Source: Altererythrobacter aquiaggeris | Lineage (GTDB): Bacteria > Pseudomonadota > Alphaproteobacteria > Sphingomonadales > Sphingomonadaceae | DNA: 64,000 bases | Direction of reading: 5' to 3' | NCBI RefSeq assembly: GCF_037154015.1 | Contig: NZ_JBANRL010000001.1 | Span: 1,798,001 to 1,862,000 of the forward strand | In this document: piece by piece, positions 8,711 to 16,801 of the stretch | Layout: every line of letters begins with the position of its first letter | How positions within the stretch are numbered: position 1 is the stretch's first letter | Translations under genes and position numbers: made by a program | The notes under the pieces: generated by a model | What the model was told of the DNA's origin: nothing | Seen by the model: only the letters and a program-made list of their open reading frames with translations | Database searches by the model: none

Positions 8711-9951
8711 GCCGCGATGCCCAGCGCACCGGCGAGGCTCGAACAAATCCGGTCGGCGCTCTCCGAGATGATGTCGTCTGCAAGATGCGCATAGCGCGCG
8801 GTCGTCTCGGGAAGCGCGTGCCCCAACAGCTTGCCGATGGTCGCGAGTGGAATGCCCTTGGCAATGGCCGCTGAGGCAAAGCTGTGGCGAAGATCGTGGA
8901 GCCGGACATCGGGAAGAGCGGCCTTGCGCCTGATCCTGATCCAGTGTTCTCCAAGATTGATTGGTCCCTCCCGATGCAACGCCGGAAAGACAAGCTGGTC
9001 GTCGGCCCGGCGGTCGAGGCCACTCAGAATTTCGATCGCTTGCGGGTTGAGATAAATGGTCTTCGGGCCGGTCTTGCTGTCGGGTAGCGCAAGTCGAGGA
9101 ATCTGGACGTAGCGCCAGCGCAAGGTCGCAATCTCCGAAGCACGTGCACCCGTGTAAACGAGCAAGAGAAGCGCGGGGATCACGAACGGGTTCGCAAACT
9201 CGTGATTGGCCAACGCGCGCCCGAGCCTGCGGTATTCGTCGGCGGAAAGGTAGCGCTCCGGGAGCTCGCGCTTGAAGCGGGACACACCGCGACACGGGTT
9301 GGAGCATTTGGCGCGATACCCGAGCTTTTCCGCATACTGCATCATGACAGACATGATCGGGATGGTGCGATTGAAGCTCCCTTCCCTCTTTGTCATGGTG
9401 TCGCGCCAGCGGTTGATGTCTGACCGTGCGATCATGTCGACCGGAAGTTCGCCGAAATGCGGAATGAGCAGCTGATCGATGCGCGAGCGCGAGCTCGTCC
9501 TGGTCGACGGCTTCCAGTGCGGCGAATAGTCGGTCCAGAATTCCTCGGCGAAGTCGACAAAGAGCGGGACCTTTTTCTGCTCGGGCGCAGACGGCAGGTC
9601 GGCAAGCGTAGCCCTGATGAGCAATCTGCGCGCGGCAGCGCGCGCGGCGGGAGCGCCCAGCGCACCTGCCGCCACTCCCGCGCGTCCCAGCGTCACCATC
9701 CTCTGCACGCCTCGGGGCCTGTACTTCACTATCCAGCTAAGGTGTCCGGACTTGCGCTTGCGCAGTCCGAAGCCAGGCAGTTCATTATCCCATGTAATCC
9801 CGAGCGGAAGTGAGGCTCGACGGGCCACATGACCGGTCAGTTTCAGCTTATTGGATTGGCGTTTGTGGGTGACGGCTGTGCCTTGCCCACCCACAGATTG
9901 CCGGTGGGTTAGAAATTTCGAACTATCTGTTTTTACTAGGTTTTGCTCCAT
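8707..9951 (-). CDS. tyrosine recombinase, first of a coupled pair
   Basis: 414 residues. The N-terminal part holds a DUF4102-like arm domain (WDNELPGFGLRKRKSGHLSWIVKYRPRGVQRM). The catalytic domain has YTGARASEIATL (first Arg), DSKTGPKTIYL (Lys), HDLRHSFASAA (H..R) and LLGHALPETTARYAHL (His and Tyr). The stop overlaps the second recombinase start by 4 bp, so both are made from one message in nearly equal amounts. Some catalytically paired recombinases are needed together for excision and integration; whether these serve the whole island or are the remains of a second element inside it is not settled by the sequence. Confidence 0.88.
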   Translation of the reverse strand: MEQNLVKTDSSKFLTHRQSVGGQGTAVTHKRQSNKLKLTGHVARRASLPLGITWDNELPGFGLRKRKSGHLSWIVKYRPRGVQRMVTLGRAGVAAGALGAPAARAAARRLLIRATLADLPSAPEQKKVPLFVDFAEEFWTDYSPHWKPSTRTSSRSRIDQLLIPHFGELPVDMIARSDINRWRDTMTKREGSFNRTIPIMSVMMQYAEKLGYRAKCSNPCRGVSRFKRELPERYLSADEYRRLGRALANHEFANPFVIPALLLLVYTGARASEIATLRWRYVQIPRLALPDSKTGPKTIYLNPQAIEILSGLDRRADDQLVFPALHREGPINLGEHWIRIRRKAALPDVRLHDLRHSFASAAIAKGIPLATIGKLLGHALPETTARYAHLADDIISESADRICSSLAGALGIAA

Positions 9952-10360
9952 AAATGCAGCTTAGGCTGCGTACGGTGTGCCAATTCTGTTCCCCATTGTG
10001 CGGCGAAATCCAGTGATCATGGTCGCTCCTTTCTCTAAGGCATTTTCCAACTGAGCCCTCGGAGGCGCGAGCATCCAGTTCGCGACCGTAATTGAGCCTG
10101 ATCTGCGTTTGAATGAATACCACGCACAAGGTCCGCACCCCCGCAAAGGCTGCGGCAAAGGAGCGCGTGCGGTGCCCGGGACCGGGGCCTGTCGGTTCCC
10201 GCGGCACCGCGCCGGTCCGACCCGCTGTCGTTCGGGCGTGCGTGCGGGGCCCAGAACAAGAAGGCCGCGCCCGCAGGAGCACCGCCGAAGGCGGGGCGGG
10301 ACCGAGCGCGACCCCAGCCCCGTTCCGCTTTTCGTCCCGCTCCAGTGCCAGCGAACACGA
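9952..10360. other. spacer upstream of the recombinase pair
   Basis: This stretch should carry the recombinase promoter close to 9952. The rest, from about 10150 to 10330, is very G/C-rich with overlapping open frames on both strands, none of which has a convincing start site or composition. I see no gene in it. Confidence 0.4.
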
Positions 10361-10395
10361 AAAAAGGGCAGGAACCGTCACCGGCTCCTGCCCTC
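10361..10395 (-). terminator. Rho-independent terminator after the 73-residue gene
   Basis: Read on the minus strand, GGGCAGGA pairs with TCCTGCCC across a 12-base loop and is followed by a run of six T. It lies 12 bp past the stop of the small acidic gene. Confidence 0.8.
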
Positions 10396-10404
10396 GTATG
10401 GTCG

Positions 10405-10626
10405 TCAGTATTCGTCCAGCATCGCCCCGTGGACCGTGTGCACCACACGGCTGGCGAGATGCGCAGGCAGTGCGTTGTAGTCACCCTCGTCCAGGGCGAA
10501 GTAGCCCAGGTCTTCATCTTCCACCACGTGCTGGTCGAAGAAACTGTGCAGGGCGCGCCTTTCGGCAACTGCAAGCGCTTCGAAATAACTGTGCGCGTTC
10601 GTGTCCAAGGTGCTGAGTGCAGTCAT
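10405..10626 (-). CDS. small acidic protein of unknown function
   Basis: 73 residues. The ATG at 10626 is set by a strong ribosome site (TCAGGAGG with 5-6 bases of spacing); the open frame upstream of it lacks one. It has 13 Asp/Glu against 3 Arg and no Lys, with a cluster VVEDEDLGYFALDEGDYNAL in the middle, so it is strongly negative. No family is recognised. It has its own leader and its own terminator, so it is a single-gene unit. Its position beside ssb and ArdC in a leading-region gene set makes an anti-defence or DNA-mimic role possible, but that is only inference. Confidence 0.7.
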   Translation of the reverse strand: MTALSTLDTNAHSYFEALAVAERRALHSFFDQHVVEDEDLGYFALDEGDYNALPAHLASRVVHTVHGAMLDEY

Positions 10627-10969
10627 GATATCCTCCTGAAACCTGTCGCTGAGACGACTGAAAACAGGCGGAAGGGCATGGGGCCGGCGGGTCAGGGATC
10701 GCCGTAATGGCGACCGCGAAGCGGCGGTGGGGGCAACGATTTTGTCAGACCGGAGCAAAGCGCAGGGGAGGCAAAATGGTGGGGCCCCGCCGTCCTTGAC
10801 GCGCCGGCCCTATGCCCATCACCCTTGGAACTCGGTGAGCCAGCCCCCTCCCCCGCTCCGTTACGTAGTGCAAGGGACGACCCGCGCGATTGGACTTTCC
10901 TACAGGCTGTGCCCGAGTGCATGTTGATCGAAGGGAGGATCCACCGAGGGGTGCAGGAAAGGAACCCCG
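10627..10969. other. divergent spacer between two small genes
   Basis: It should contain the promoters of the 73-residue gene (left) and the 88-residue gene (right). A small hairpin, CGCC-GTAAT-GGCG, lies near 10703. Open frames here overlap on both strands and none is convincing. Confidence 0.4.
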
Positions 10970-11236
10970 ATGCCAACCAAACGAAGCGCTGTCGCAGCAC
11001 TCCGGAAACTCGAGGCCGACCGGCTGGCACTTGCCGAGCGCCAGAAGCTACTTGAAGAGCAAGCCGCCCTAGAACTGGGACGCATCATCCTGGGAACGGG
11101 GCTTGAGACCTTCTCGAAGAAGGCGCTCGCAAGAGTTGCCGGAGAGCTCGGAAAGCTCGGCGAAGAGGCGTCTCTGCAGAAGCTGCTTCCACCGGCTCGC
11201 TCGTCTCCTCGCACCGAACAGCCATCCGGAGAGTAG
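10970..11236 (+). CDS. small charged helical protein, possible accessory mobilisation protein
   Basis: 88 residues, preceded by a good ribosome site (AGGAAAGGAA). The first half is an Ala/Leu/Glu/Lys helix likely to form a coiled coil (LRKLEADRLALAERQKLLEE), followed by ELGRIILGTGLETFSKK and a Pro/Ser tail. Similar short proteins occur in sphingomonad plasmids and conjugative elements, and the middle part is faintly like TraD/TraC-type accessory mobilisation proteins. I cannot assign a function. It is the only gene of this part on the plus strand besides the protease cassette, and it ends at a two-way terminator shared with ssb. Confidence 0.65.
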   Translation: MPTKRSAVAALRKLEADRLALAERQKLLEEQAALELGRIILGTGLETFSKKALARVAGELGKLGEEASLQKLLPPARSSPRTEQPSGE

Positions 11237-11245
11237 GAACAGCAA

Positions 11246-11278
11246 GAAGGGGCCCTGTCCGGTTGGACAGGACCCCTT
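11246..11278. terminator. two-way hairpin between the convergent 88-residue gene and ssb
   Basis: The arms AAGGGGCCCTGTCC and GGACAGGACCCCTT pair with one mismatch around a GGTT loop. It sits 10 bp past the plus-strand stop and 25 bp past the ssb stop, so it can end both messages. The T run is short on both sides. Confidence 0.7.
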
Positions 11279-11302
11279 CGGGAGGGAGATCGACGGAAGA
11301 GT

Positions 11303-11701
11303 TCAGTCGATATCGGGAGCGTCGGTGTTGTCGTTCTCGTCGGCCGACCCATTGCCGCGCGAGAGGAAGTCGACCTTGTCGGCGAGGATCTCGGTGCCGT
11401 AGCGCGTGACCCCGTCCTTGTCCTCCCATTGGGTGTAGTGGATGCGGCCCTGGACCGATACCAGCTGGCCCTTGGAGCAGTACTGACCGACGGTTTTGGC
11501 GAGGCCGTTGAAGCAGGTCACCCGGTGGAACTCGCTTTCCTTGGCGGTGTAGCCGTTCTCATCCTTGTAGGTCTTGCCGTCCTTGTCCCGTGCGGGGCGA
11601 TCGGTGACGATGGTGATCCCGGTGACATTGGTGCCGCCCTTGGTCTCGCGAGTTTCCGGATCGCGGGCGATGCGGCCAGTGAGGATTGCGATATTGGTCA
11701 T
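11303..11701 (-). CDS. ssb: single-stranded DNA-binding protein
   Basis: 132 residues with the OB fold of bacterial SSB: MTNIAILTGRIARDPETRET at the start, SEFHRVTCFNGLAKTVGQYCSKGQLVSVQGRI in the middle and YGTEILADKVDFLSR at the end. The C-terminal tail is acidic (ADENDNTDAPDID) but lacks the usual final DDDIPF, so contacts with host replication proteins may be weak or altered. Element-borne SSBs coat the strand that enters a recipient cell and help new plasmids get established. A hairpin CCGGAG-ACCAT-CTCCGG at 11728-11744 lies just upstream of its start. Confidence 0.93.
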   Translation of the reverse strand: MTNIAILTGRIARDPETRETKGGTNVTGITIVTDRPARDKDGKTYKDENGYTAKESEFHRVTCFNGLAKTVGQYCSKGQLVSVQGRIHYTQWEDKDGVTRYGTEILADKVDFLSRGNGSADENDNTDAPDID

Positions 11702-11982
11702 GATGAAAGTTCCTTCAGTTCCTCAAACCGGAGACCATCTCCGGCTTGCGAACATTCAGAAGAAGCAGGGCATGGGAGGACTGCACCGCAGGCCAGCAGA
11801 CATTGTCTGGGGGCCAAGGGAAACCTGTTCATGACGGGTGGTGCGGGCAGGCAGCGCAGCTGCCAACACGGCCGGTAAAGGAACGGGTTGCGGCTCCTCA
11901 GCTGACCTGGTTCAGGACTGTTCGCGAAGAAAGCCGGATGGGTATCGGGTGCGGGTCTGAAGGTTCCAAGACCCTGCTGCAA

Positions 11983-12252
11983 TCAGCTTGCGCCATCGCC
12001 TTCCGATGCCGCCAGGAGATCCATGAAGTTGCGAGCTGCTTCCCGGTCTTCCTCGTTCTCGAACGCCACGTCGAGGTCGGGGGCGGACCCGAACATGTGC
12101 AGGAACGACCACAGTGCAAAGCGCTTGCCCCGGTCCTCCTCAAGGCCGAGATCGACCCGGCAGTGCTCGATGCCGGCTGCAAAGGTGTCGGGAGAAACCC
12201 CGGAGAGGTCGGTGGTGGCGAAGTAGCGCTGTAGCAGATCGTCAAGTTGCAT
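11983..12252 (-). CDS. small acidic protein of unknown function
   Basis: 89 residues from ATG 12252; an earlier in-frame ATG at 12288 would add 12 residues and cannot be ruled out. Composition is strongly acidic, about 19 Asp/Glu against 7 Lys/Arg, with the stretch VAFENEEDREAARNFMDLL near the end. It appears to be one compact helical domain without signal or membrane segment. No family is recognised. It stands between ssb and a DUF2493 gene in the island's leading-region-like part. Negative charge and small size are compatible with a DNA-mimic or inhibitor role, but nothing in the sequence proves it. Confidence 0.65.
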   Translation of the reverse strand: MQLDDLLQRYFATTDLSGVSPDTFAAGIEHCRVDLGLEEDRGKRFALWSFLHMFGSAPDLDVAFENEEDREAARNFMDLLAASEGDGAS

Positions 12253-12321
12253 GACCGGTCCATAGTCGGGTCGGTGCCGAATGCACATCCATGCAATTCA
12301 TATATGGATGACGAAGGGCCC

Positions 12322-13257
12322 TCAGGACCCGGGAGAGGTACCTAAGAGGCCGCGACGATCGACTACGGTGATACGGCGCGCCTTGGCATCGATGACAAGC
12401 CGTTCGGTTACACCATTGCCCGGAAAGGCGACGACGTAACGCGGATTGAGCGAGAGCATCTGCTCGTTGCGCTTGAACCCGGCGCGGGCACCAAGCCGAC
12501 GATCGAGCGAATAGGTCAGCTGCTGGACTTCGCGGCGTTCGGCCCAGCTGGCGGCCAGGCGATCGGCACCCTTGCCGTCGCCGCCATGGACCAGGAAGAG
12601 ATCGGGAACCGCATCGCGAACCTTGTCCAGCGTCGCCCAGATATTGTCGGCATAAACGCGCGCGTCCTCGGCGCTTTCGAAGCTCTGGCGACCACCGGCA
12701 AAGACGATTGGAGTCCCTTCCGGGATCAAGGCTTGGCGCCGGTTCTCAGCACGTGCGCGAAGGAAATCGCGGGCATCAACTACGGCAGACGTGAGGTGGC
12801 GCGAATGGCTTGTCCGCGAGCCGGAAGCGGGCTTCCAAGAGGAACCGGTCTCGTCGCGATAAAGTGCTGCAGCAACCTCGCGCATCTGCTCGAACGCCAG
12901 CATGCTGGCTTCGGCGGCCTGTGCACGTTCGACCTGCTCTTCCAGATTGCTCGAGTGCACTTCGGAGCCATCGGCTGATGCGAGGAGGACCCGGATCTCG
13001 TCGCTGGCCCGGTCGAGCTGAGCGGACTTCCGGCTGGCGGCACGGTGAAAGAGATTGACCACGCCCCAGGCAATGTCCTCGGCATCAGCTTCCAAGGCCG
13101 TGTCGGAAAACATCGCGAAGAGGTCGGACCATACGGCGCCAAGCGTCTGCTCGATCGCGTCCTCGCAGGGAAAGTCGGTTTGGCTGAATGGGGCCGGCCT
13201 GATGCTGAGGCCTGAAAGGTCTAGGCCGCTCAACTGGTCGATGAAGCTGTCGTACAT
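12322..13257 (-). CDS. DUF2493 / SLOG-superfamily protein (YspA-like)
   Basis: 311 residues from ATG 13257, chosen because ATCAGGAG lies 7 bases upstream. The N-terminal 190 residues are acidic and helical without a known match. The C-terminal part is the DUF2493 domain: GTPIVFAGGRQSFESAEDAR, then LFLVHGGDGKGADRLAASWAERR (the nucleotide-binding GGA-type loop of SLOG/TIR-like folds), LGARAGFKRNEQML and RYVVAFPGNG. DUF2493 proteins are common on plasmids and phages next to replication or antirestriction genes; SLOG folds bind nucleotides or nucleotide-derived ligands. A hairpin after the stop, GGGTCC-TGA-GGGCCC on the minus strand, may terminate the message. Confidence 0.85.
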   Translation of the reverse strand: MYDSFIDQLSGLDLSGLSIRPAPFSQTDFPCEDAIEQTLGAVWSDLFAMFSDTALEADAEDIAWGVVNLFHRAASRKSAQLDRASDEIRVLLASADGSEVHSSNLEEQVERAQAAEASMLAFEQMREVAAALYRDETGSSWKPASGSRTSHSRHLTSAVVDARDFLRARAENRRQALIPEGTPIVFAGGRQSFESAEDARVYADNIWATLDKVRDAVPDLFLVHGGDGKGADRLAASWAERREVQQLTYSLDRRLGARAGFKRNEQMLSLNPRYVVAFPGNGVTERLVIDAKARRITVVDRRGLLGTSPGS

Positions 13258-13264
13258 GGGGTGT

Positions 13265-13305
13265 CTCCTGATCGCGGGGACAAGGAAAGGAGGCACCATT
13301 GCCTC
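13265..13305 (-). promoter_or_regulatory. leader of the DUF2493 gene: ATCAGGAG site and hairpin
   Basis: On the minus strand the 6-bp hairpin GAGGCA-ATGG-TGCCTC (13290-13305) precedes an ATCAGGAG ribosome site (13265-13272). The same 8-base site at the same 7-base spacing occurs before the ArdC-like and ParB-like genes. Confidence 0.55.
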
Positions 13306-13476
13306 GGCCCTGTCCGCCGGAGCCCGATCAGGGCCGGTAAAAGGGGCGTGACGCACCGCGCAGCGGGAAACCTGCGGCCCTAGGCTGGCGCGGGCAACAC
13401 GGGCCGACGGGCCGCAGGTTGCGGCGCGCCCTGACCGGCCCAAGGGCCTCTCCCGGCGGAGAGGGATGAGGCAGGA

Positions 13477-13917
13477 TCAGGACCCGGTGTCGCAGGTGGA
13501 TCGGGAGCGCTCGAAGATCGCTTCGCCATTCGAGAACCGCCCGACCAGGCGGAACTCACCAAACAGGTCGATGAACCTACCCGAGACCTGGCCAAGCCAT
13601 TGCCGTGCTTTCGCCGTTCGTGGGTTGTAGAAATCGGCCTCCCAGTACCGGGCATCGTCGCGCTCGGCGAGCCAGATCGCGGCGAGCCCGCAATAGGTCG
13701 ATATGCCGCAATCGGCGAAGGCGTTGCGCAGGAGAATACGGTCCTCGCGGCCGCGCCATCCGTCGAAGCGCTCGAAGGAAGGAAAGGCCGCCTTCGCGGT
13801 ATCGATGACCTCGTCGACGAGGCACTCGTAGACCCAGTCGACATCTTCGTTTTCGCCCTCATCAAGCAGGCGAAAGGCCACTACGGAGCCGGTCGGATAG
13901 CTGACTGAACGTCCCAT
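13477..13917 (-). CDS. hypothetical protein in an operon with ArdC
   Basis: 146 residues, start supported by GAGGAG shortly upstream, 11 bp after the ArdC stop. It contains two adjacent Cys/Gly stretches (DCGISTYCGLAAIWLAERDDARYWEADFY in overlapping parts), many Trp/Phe/Tyr and a negative net charge. No signal peptide or membrane helix is seen. I do not recognise the family. The tight spacing to the ArdC-like gene suggests that both are made together on entry of the element. An enzyme role is possible because of the paired Cys and conserved-looking aromatic stretches, but this is speculation. Confidence 0.7.
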   Translation of the reverse strand: MGRSVSYPTGSVVAFRLLDEGENEDVDWVYECLVDEVIDTAKAAFPSFERFDGWRGREDRILLRNAFADCGISTYCGLAAIWLAERDDARYWEADFYNPRTAKARQWLGQVSGRFIDLFGEFRLVGRFSNGEAIFERSRSTCDTGS

Positions 13918-13928
13918 CTCTCTGCTCC

Positions 13929-14858
13929 TCAGGCTGCATCAGCGAGATTGATGTCGGGCTTGCTTTCGTGGGATTGGCAACCACCCAGTTTGAGCAGCAG
14001 GCTTGCCGCTTCCTCGGCCTTGGCCGCAGCAGTGAGGATCGCGCGCTCGTCCGATTTGAGGATCTTTAGCCAGGAGGCGATGTAGCTGGCATGATGATCG
14101 AGGTGGGTGACCGGAAGACCCAGTTCAGCGCCGAGGATTGCCGACGAAAGTTCGGCGATCAGTTCCTCGGCAGCATAGGCGTCGCTGCCGAAACGGTTCT
14201 TGAGATCGCGACCGAGCCGCGAGGAATGCCCCGTCCAGTGCGACAGTTCATGTGCGAGTGTAGCGTAGTAGTGGTCGTAGGCTTCGAAAAGTTCTGCTGG
14301 CGGCATGGTGACGCGGTCGCGCAGCGGCTCGTAGTAGGCCTGCGCGCCCTGATGGCGCAGGTTGGCGCCCACTTGACCGAAAAAGGCATCGAGCCGGGCT
14401 TCGCGGCCTTCGGGTTCAAGCGCGGCAACGAGTGGCTTGGGATGGTAGAATGCAGCAAGGCCATCGCACTGATCCGCGTTGAACACGGCATAGGCCTTGA
14501 GCACGCGCCGGTTCTCGGTGTCCGCTGCGCCGTCTGCGGTCTCGACCTCCTTGGTGTAGCTCTTGTAGAAGATCGCGATCGTCGATTTTTCGCCCTTGCG
14601 GACCTGTCCGCCGAGCGCCTGACACTGGGGATAGGTCATCCAGTATGGCGAGGCGTAGCCGCAGCCATCGGCCACCATCCATAGCCAGAAGGTATTCATT
14701 CCGCGATAGGGCGTTCCGCAGGAGCGCAAGGGTCGCGAGACTGACACACCGCGCCACTGCTTGACCCAAGGCTTGGTGCCTTCTTCAAGCTTTTCGATAA
14801 TGGCGGCAGTGATGCGCTCAGCTGGCGAGGTCGAAGCAGTGCGGCGATACTTGGTCAT
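13929..14858 (-). CDS. ardC: ArdC-like antirestriction protein (ssDNA-binding plus zincin domain)
   Basis: 309 residues from ATG 14858 with ATCAGGAG 7 bases upstream. The N-terminal ArdC domain reads TAAIIEKLEEGTKPWVKQW, then PYRGMNTFWLWM and YPQCQALGGQVRKGEKST, the marks of ArdC/TraC-primase N-terminal domains that bind single-stranded DNA. The C-terminal part is a metallopeptidase-like domain with YATLAHELSHWTGHSSRL (HExxH zinc site, residues near 220) and AAEELIAELSSAILGAELGL, whose Glu is the likely third ligand. ArdC proteins protect incoming DNA from restriction. It is the first gene of a two-gene unit. Confidence 0.92.
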   Translation of the reverse strand: MTKYRRTASTSPAERITAAIIEKLEEGTKPWVKQWRGVSVSRPLRSCGTPYRGMNTFWLWMVADGCGYASPYWMTYPQCQALGGQVRKGEKSTIAIFYKSYTKEVETADGAADTENRRVLKAYAVFNADQCDGLAAFYHPKPLVAALEPEGREARLDAFFGQVGANLRHQGAQAYYEPLRDRVTMPPAELFEAYDHYYATLAHELSHWTGHSSRLGRDLKNRFGSDAYAAEELIAELSSAILGAELGLPVTHLDHHASYIASWLKILKSDERAILTAAAKAEEAASLLLKLGGCQSHESKPDINLADAA

Positions 14859-14865
14859 GGGAGCT

Positions 14866-14933
14866 CTCCTGATCGCCGGGACGGGCATGCCCCGGCTCAG
14901 GAAGAGCAAAGCTCCCTCCCCTCTCGTTTCCTG
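14866..14933 (-). promoter_or_regulatory. leader of the ArdC gene: polypurine motif, hairpins, ATCAGGAG site
   Basis: On the minus strand, GAGAGGGGAGGGAGC (within 14911-14925) is followed by hairpin GAGC-TTT-GCTC (14904-14914), a GGGCATGCCC palindrome (14883-14892) and ATCAGGAG (14866-14873). The polypurine block and hairpin recur before the ParB-like gene, and weaker versions precede the helicase and Toprim genes. Confidence 0.55.
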
Positions 14934-15319
14934 TTGGCCGCTTGGCGCCCTGTACTCAGCCGTTCGCGTCCACTGGCAATTTCCCCGAAAGCTGCCGCTC
15001 CCTTAGAGTGGCAAATTTGCGCTCTCAACCAAACCCTCGAAACCCTAATGTCGCGCCAACCGTTGCACCGATGGCAGACACGCAGCCAAATTTATCGATA
15101 TCACTTCCGAGTTTGATTGATGCGGGAAATATTTAGGCAAAGTCTGCCAAGGATGTGCGAGCGAATTCCATGCTTATCCCGCCGACTCTACGATACCGAA
15201 CTTTTTCAGACGTCACCCGACTACCCCAAAGCATGGAACCGTAATGGAGAATTTACGTTCATTTGAGTTGAATGGCGCGACCAATAAGGTTGCCACTACG
15301 CAAACATGGGACGTCTGGC
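14934..15319. other. divergent spacer between ArdC and the protease gene
   Basis: It must hold the protease promoter and perhaps part of the ArdC promoter. It becomes A/T-richer from about 15020 onward, matching the protease cassette rather than the island backbone, so the cassette border may lie here. No gene is seen. Confidence 0.4.
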
Positions 15320-16801
15320 ATGAAAATTTTCAAGAGCCTTCTTGTTCTTGGAACTGCACTCGCGGGTCCGAGTCTCCTTGCACAACAACCTCCCGGGCCA
15401 CCGGAGATTCCGGCAGCGGATTCGGCTCCCGTCGAAGTATCCAAGTCTCAAAAGGCACCCGGAGCTGGTTATCTGGCGAAGCGCTTCGGCCTCTCGGAGC
15501 TTGAGGCTAGGCAAAGACTTGCGCTAGACGAAAAGATTACCGAGAGTACTGCTTCTTTTGTAGAGGCGTTCGGCGATGATTTCGTCGGTGTGTTCATCGA
15601 CCATGAGCCGAACTATAGGGTCACTTACGTAATTGCGCGCGATGTACCGGTTGGTGATGCGCAGAAGATGGTGGCGCAGGAATTGCGGCGCTATGTAGCG
15701 GTCAAGCGAAGCAAATATACCGTCAGCGAACTCGATGTACTGAACAGGCGGATTGCCGATACCCTCGCGAATATGAAGTTGCCCGGAACGGTGGGCTATG
15801 ACTTTCGCACAGACAAGTTCGAAATCAGTGCTACCGAAACCGCCGGGCAGAAACTCATGCCCGCACTCCCAACGGATTTAAGATCGGTCGTCCGGTTCGT
15901 TCCGGGAGGTAAGCCTCAAACTGTGCAGACTGGCGCACGATCAGGCGATGTATTTTACGGCGGTTGGCAGTTCTTTCCCGCTCCGGGCACGGGCACCCCG
16001 ACCTGCACGTATGCGTTTTCGATCCGAACGGGCAGCGGGCAGGATGGGATGCTGACCGCTAGCTCGGGGCATTGCCAAGGCAATGCTGCATACAAATATC
16101 CTGACGGACACACCGTGACGCTGGTCACACCTGCGGAGGTTGACCGGTTCGTTTTCAACAATTCGGGTCGATCCTATGATTATCGCCAGGTGCGGACTGG
16201 AACAATTAAGCCTGGTCCATATGTCTGGTTTTGGAACAATCGAGGCGGGAACTATTATCAGAAAACGCTGAGTGGCTGGGAATACAAGAGTTGGGCAAAC
16301 GTAAACCCGAATTATCCGATTGAGGGCGGCTACTCGCAGGTCACCGGAGCGGTGCTTGGGTCTTCGGCTAACACGCAGAATTACAACCATGCCGCCGGTC
16401 AGACACGATGCCTCGGCGGCCAGACCACCGGAATTACCTGTGGCCTTATCACAGCGTCTTCGACCACCGCCGTCGAAGTATTGGACGATGGCTCCACGCG
16501 GCAATACTACGGATACGTGAAAGTCGAGGGTCAGGACTACATGGTCTTGGCAAACGGTGGGGACAGCGGCGGGCCGGCGGTCACCGAACCTGTGTGGAAT
16601 TCGACAGCAGGTTATTATCAGGTGAAGGCGGCGGGGATCGTTCTCATAGGATCCGTGCGCGATCGTGGAGACGGATATGATCGACCTTGTGTCATGCCGG
16701 GCGACCAGAGTTGCCCCGCATATTACATGCCGATTGACCGTATTAACGATCATGCTGCTGGCACGATTCTGACAACGACCGGTGCGGTGGCGGTGAACTG
16801 A
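15320..16801 (+). CDS. secreted chymotrypsin-fold serine protease with pro-region
   Basis: 493 residues from ATG 15320, chosen because it gives a signal peptide (MKIFKSLLVLGTALAGPSLL then AQQ). Residues 24 to about 200 look like an alpha-lytic-protease-type pro-region with ITESTASFVEAFGDDFVGVF and DYDFRTDK-like segments. The catalytic half carries TASSGHCQG (His 251), SYDYRQV (Asp 287) and NGGDSGGPAV (Ser 416), in the correct His-Asp-Ser order for the S1 family. Several Cys (CTYAFS, GHC, TRCLGG, TCGL, PCVMPG, SCPAYY) should form disulfides, so it acts outside the cytoplasm. It shares one base with the next gene, a lipoprotein. Confidence 0.85.
   Translation: MKIFKSLLVLGTALAGPSLLAQQPPGPPEIPAADSAPVEVSKSQKAPGAGYLAKRFGLSELEARQRLALDEKITESTASFVEAFGDDFVGVFIDHEPNYRVTYVIARDVPVGDAQKMVAQELRRYVAVKRSKYTVSELDVLNRRIADTLANMKLPGTVGYDFRTDKFEISATETAGQKLMPALPTDLRSVVRFVPGGKPQTVQTGARSGDVFYGGWQFFPAPGTGTPTCTYAFSIRTGSGQDGMLTASSGHCQGNAAYKYPDGHTVTLVTPAEVDRFVFNNSGRSYDYRQVRTGTIKPGPYVWFWNNRGGNYYQKTLSGWEYKSWANVNPNYPIEGGYSQVTGAVLGSSANTQNYNHAAGQTRCLGGQTTGITCGLITASSTTAVEVLDDGSTRQYYGYVKVEGQDYMVLANGGDSGGPAVTEPVWNSTAGYYQVKAAGIVLIGSVRDRGDGYDRPCVMPGDQSCPAYYMPIDRINDHAAGTILTTTGAVAVN

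Noticed and set aside
8711-9307. N-terminal extension of the second recombinase
   Set aside because: The extra 199 codons lie antiparallel-free but out of frame inside the first recombinase, with an Arg/Pro-rich nonsense composition; GTG 8710 with GTGA overlap explains the start.
10109-10616. Plus-strand open frames rich in Arg and Pro
   Set aside because: Two overlapping frames with typical high-G/C noise, no ribosome site, and they cross a terminator and the real 73-residue gene.
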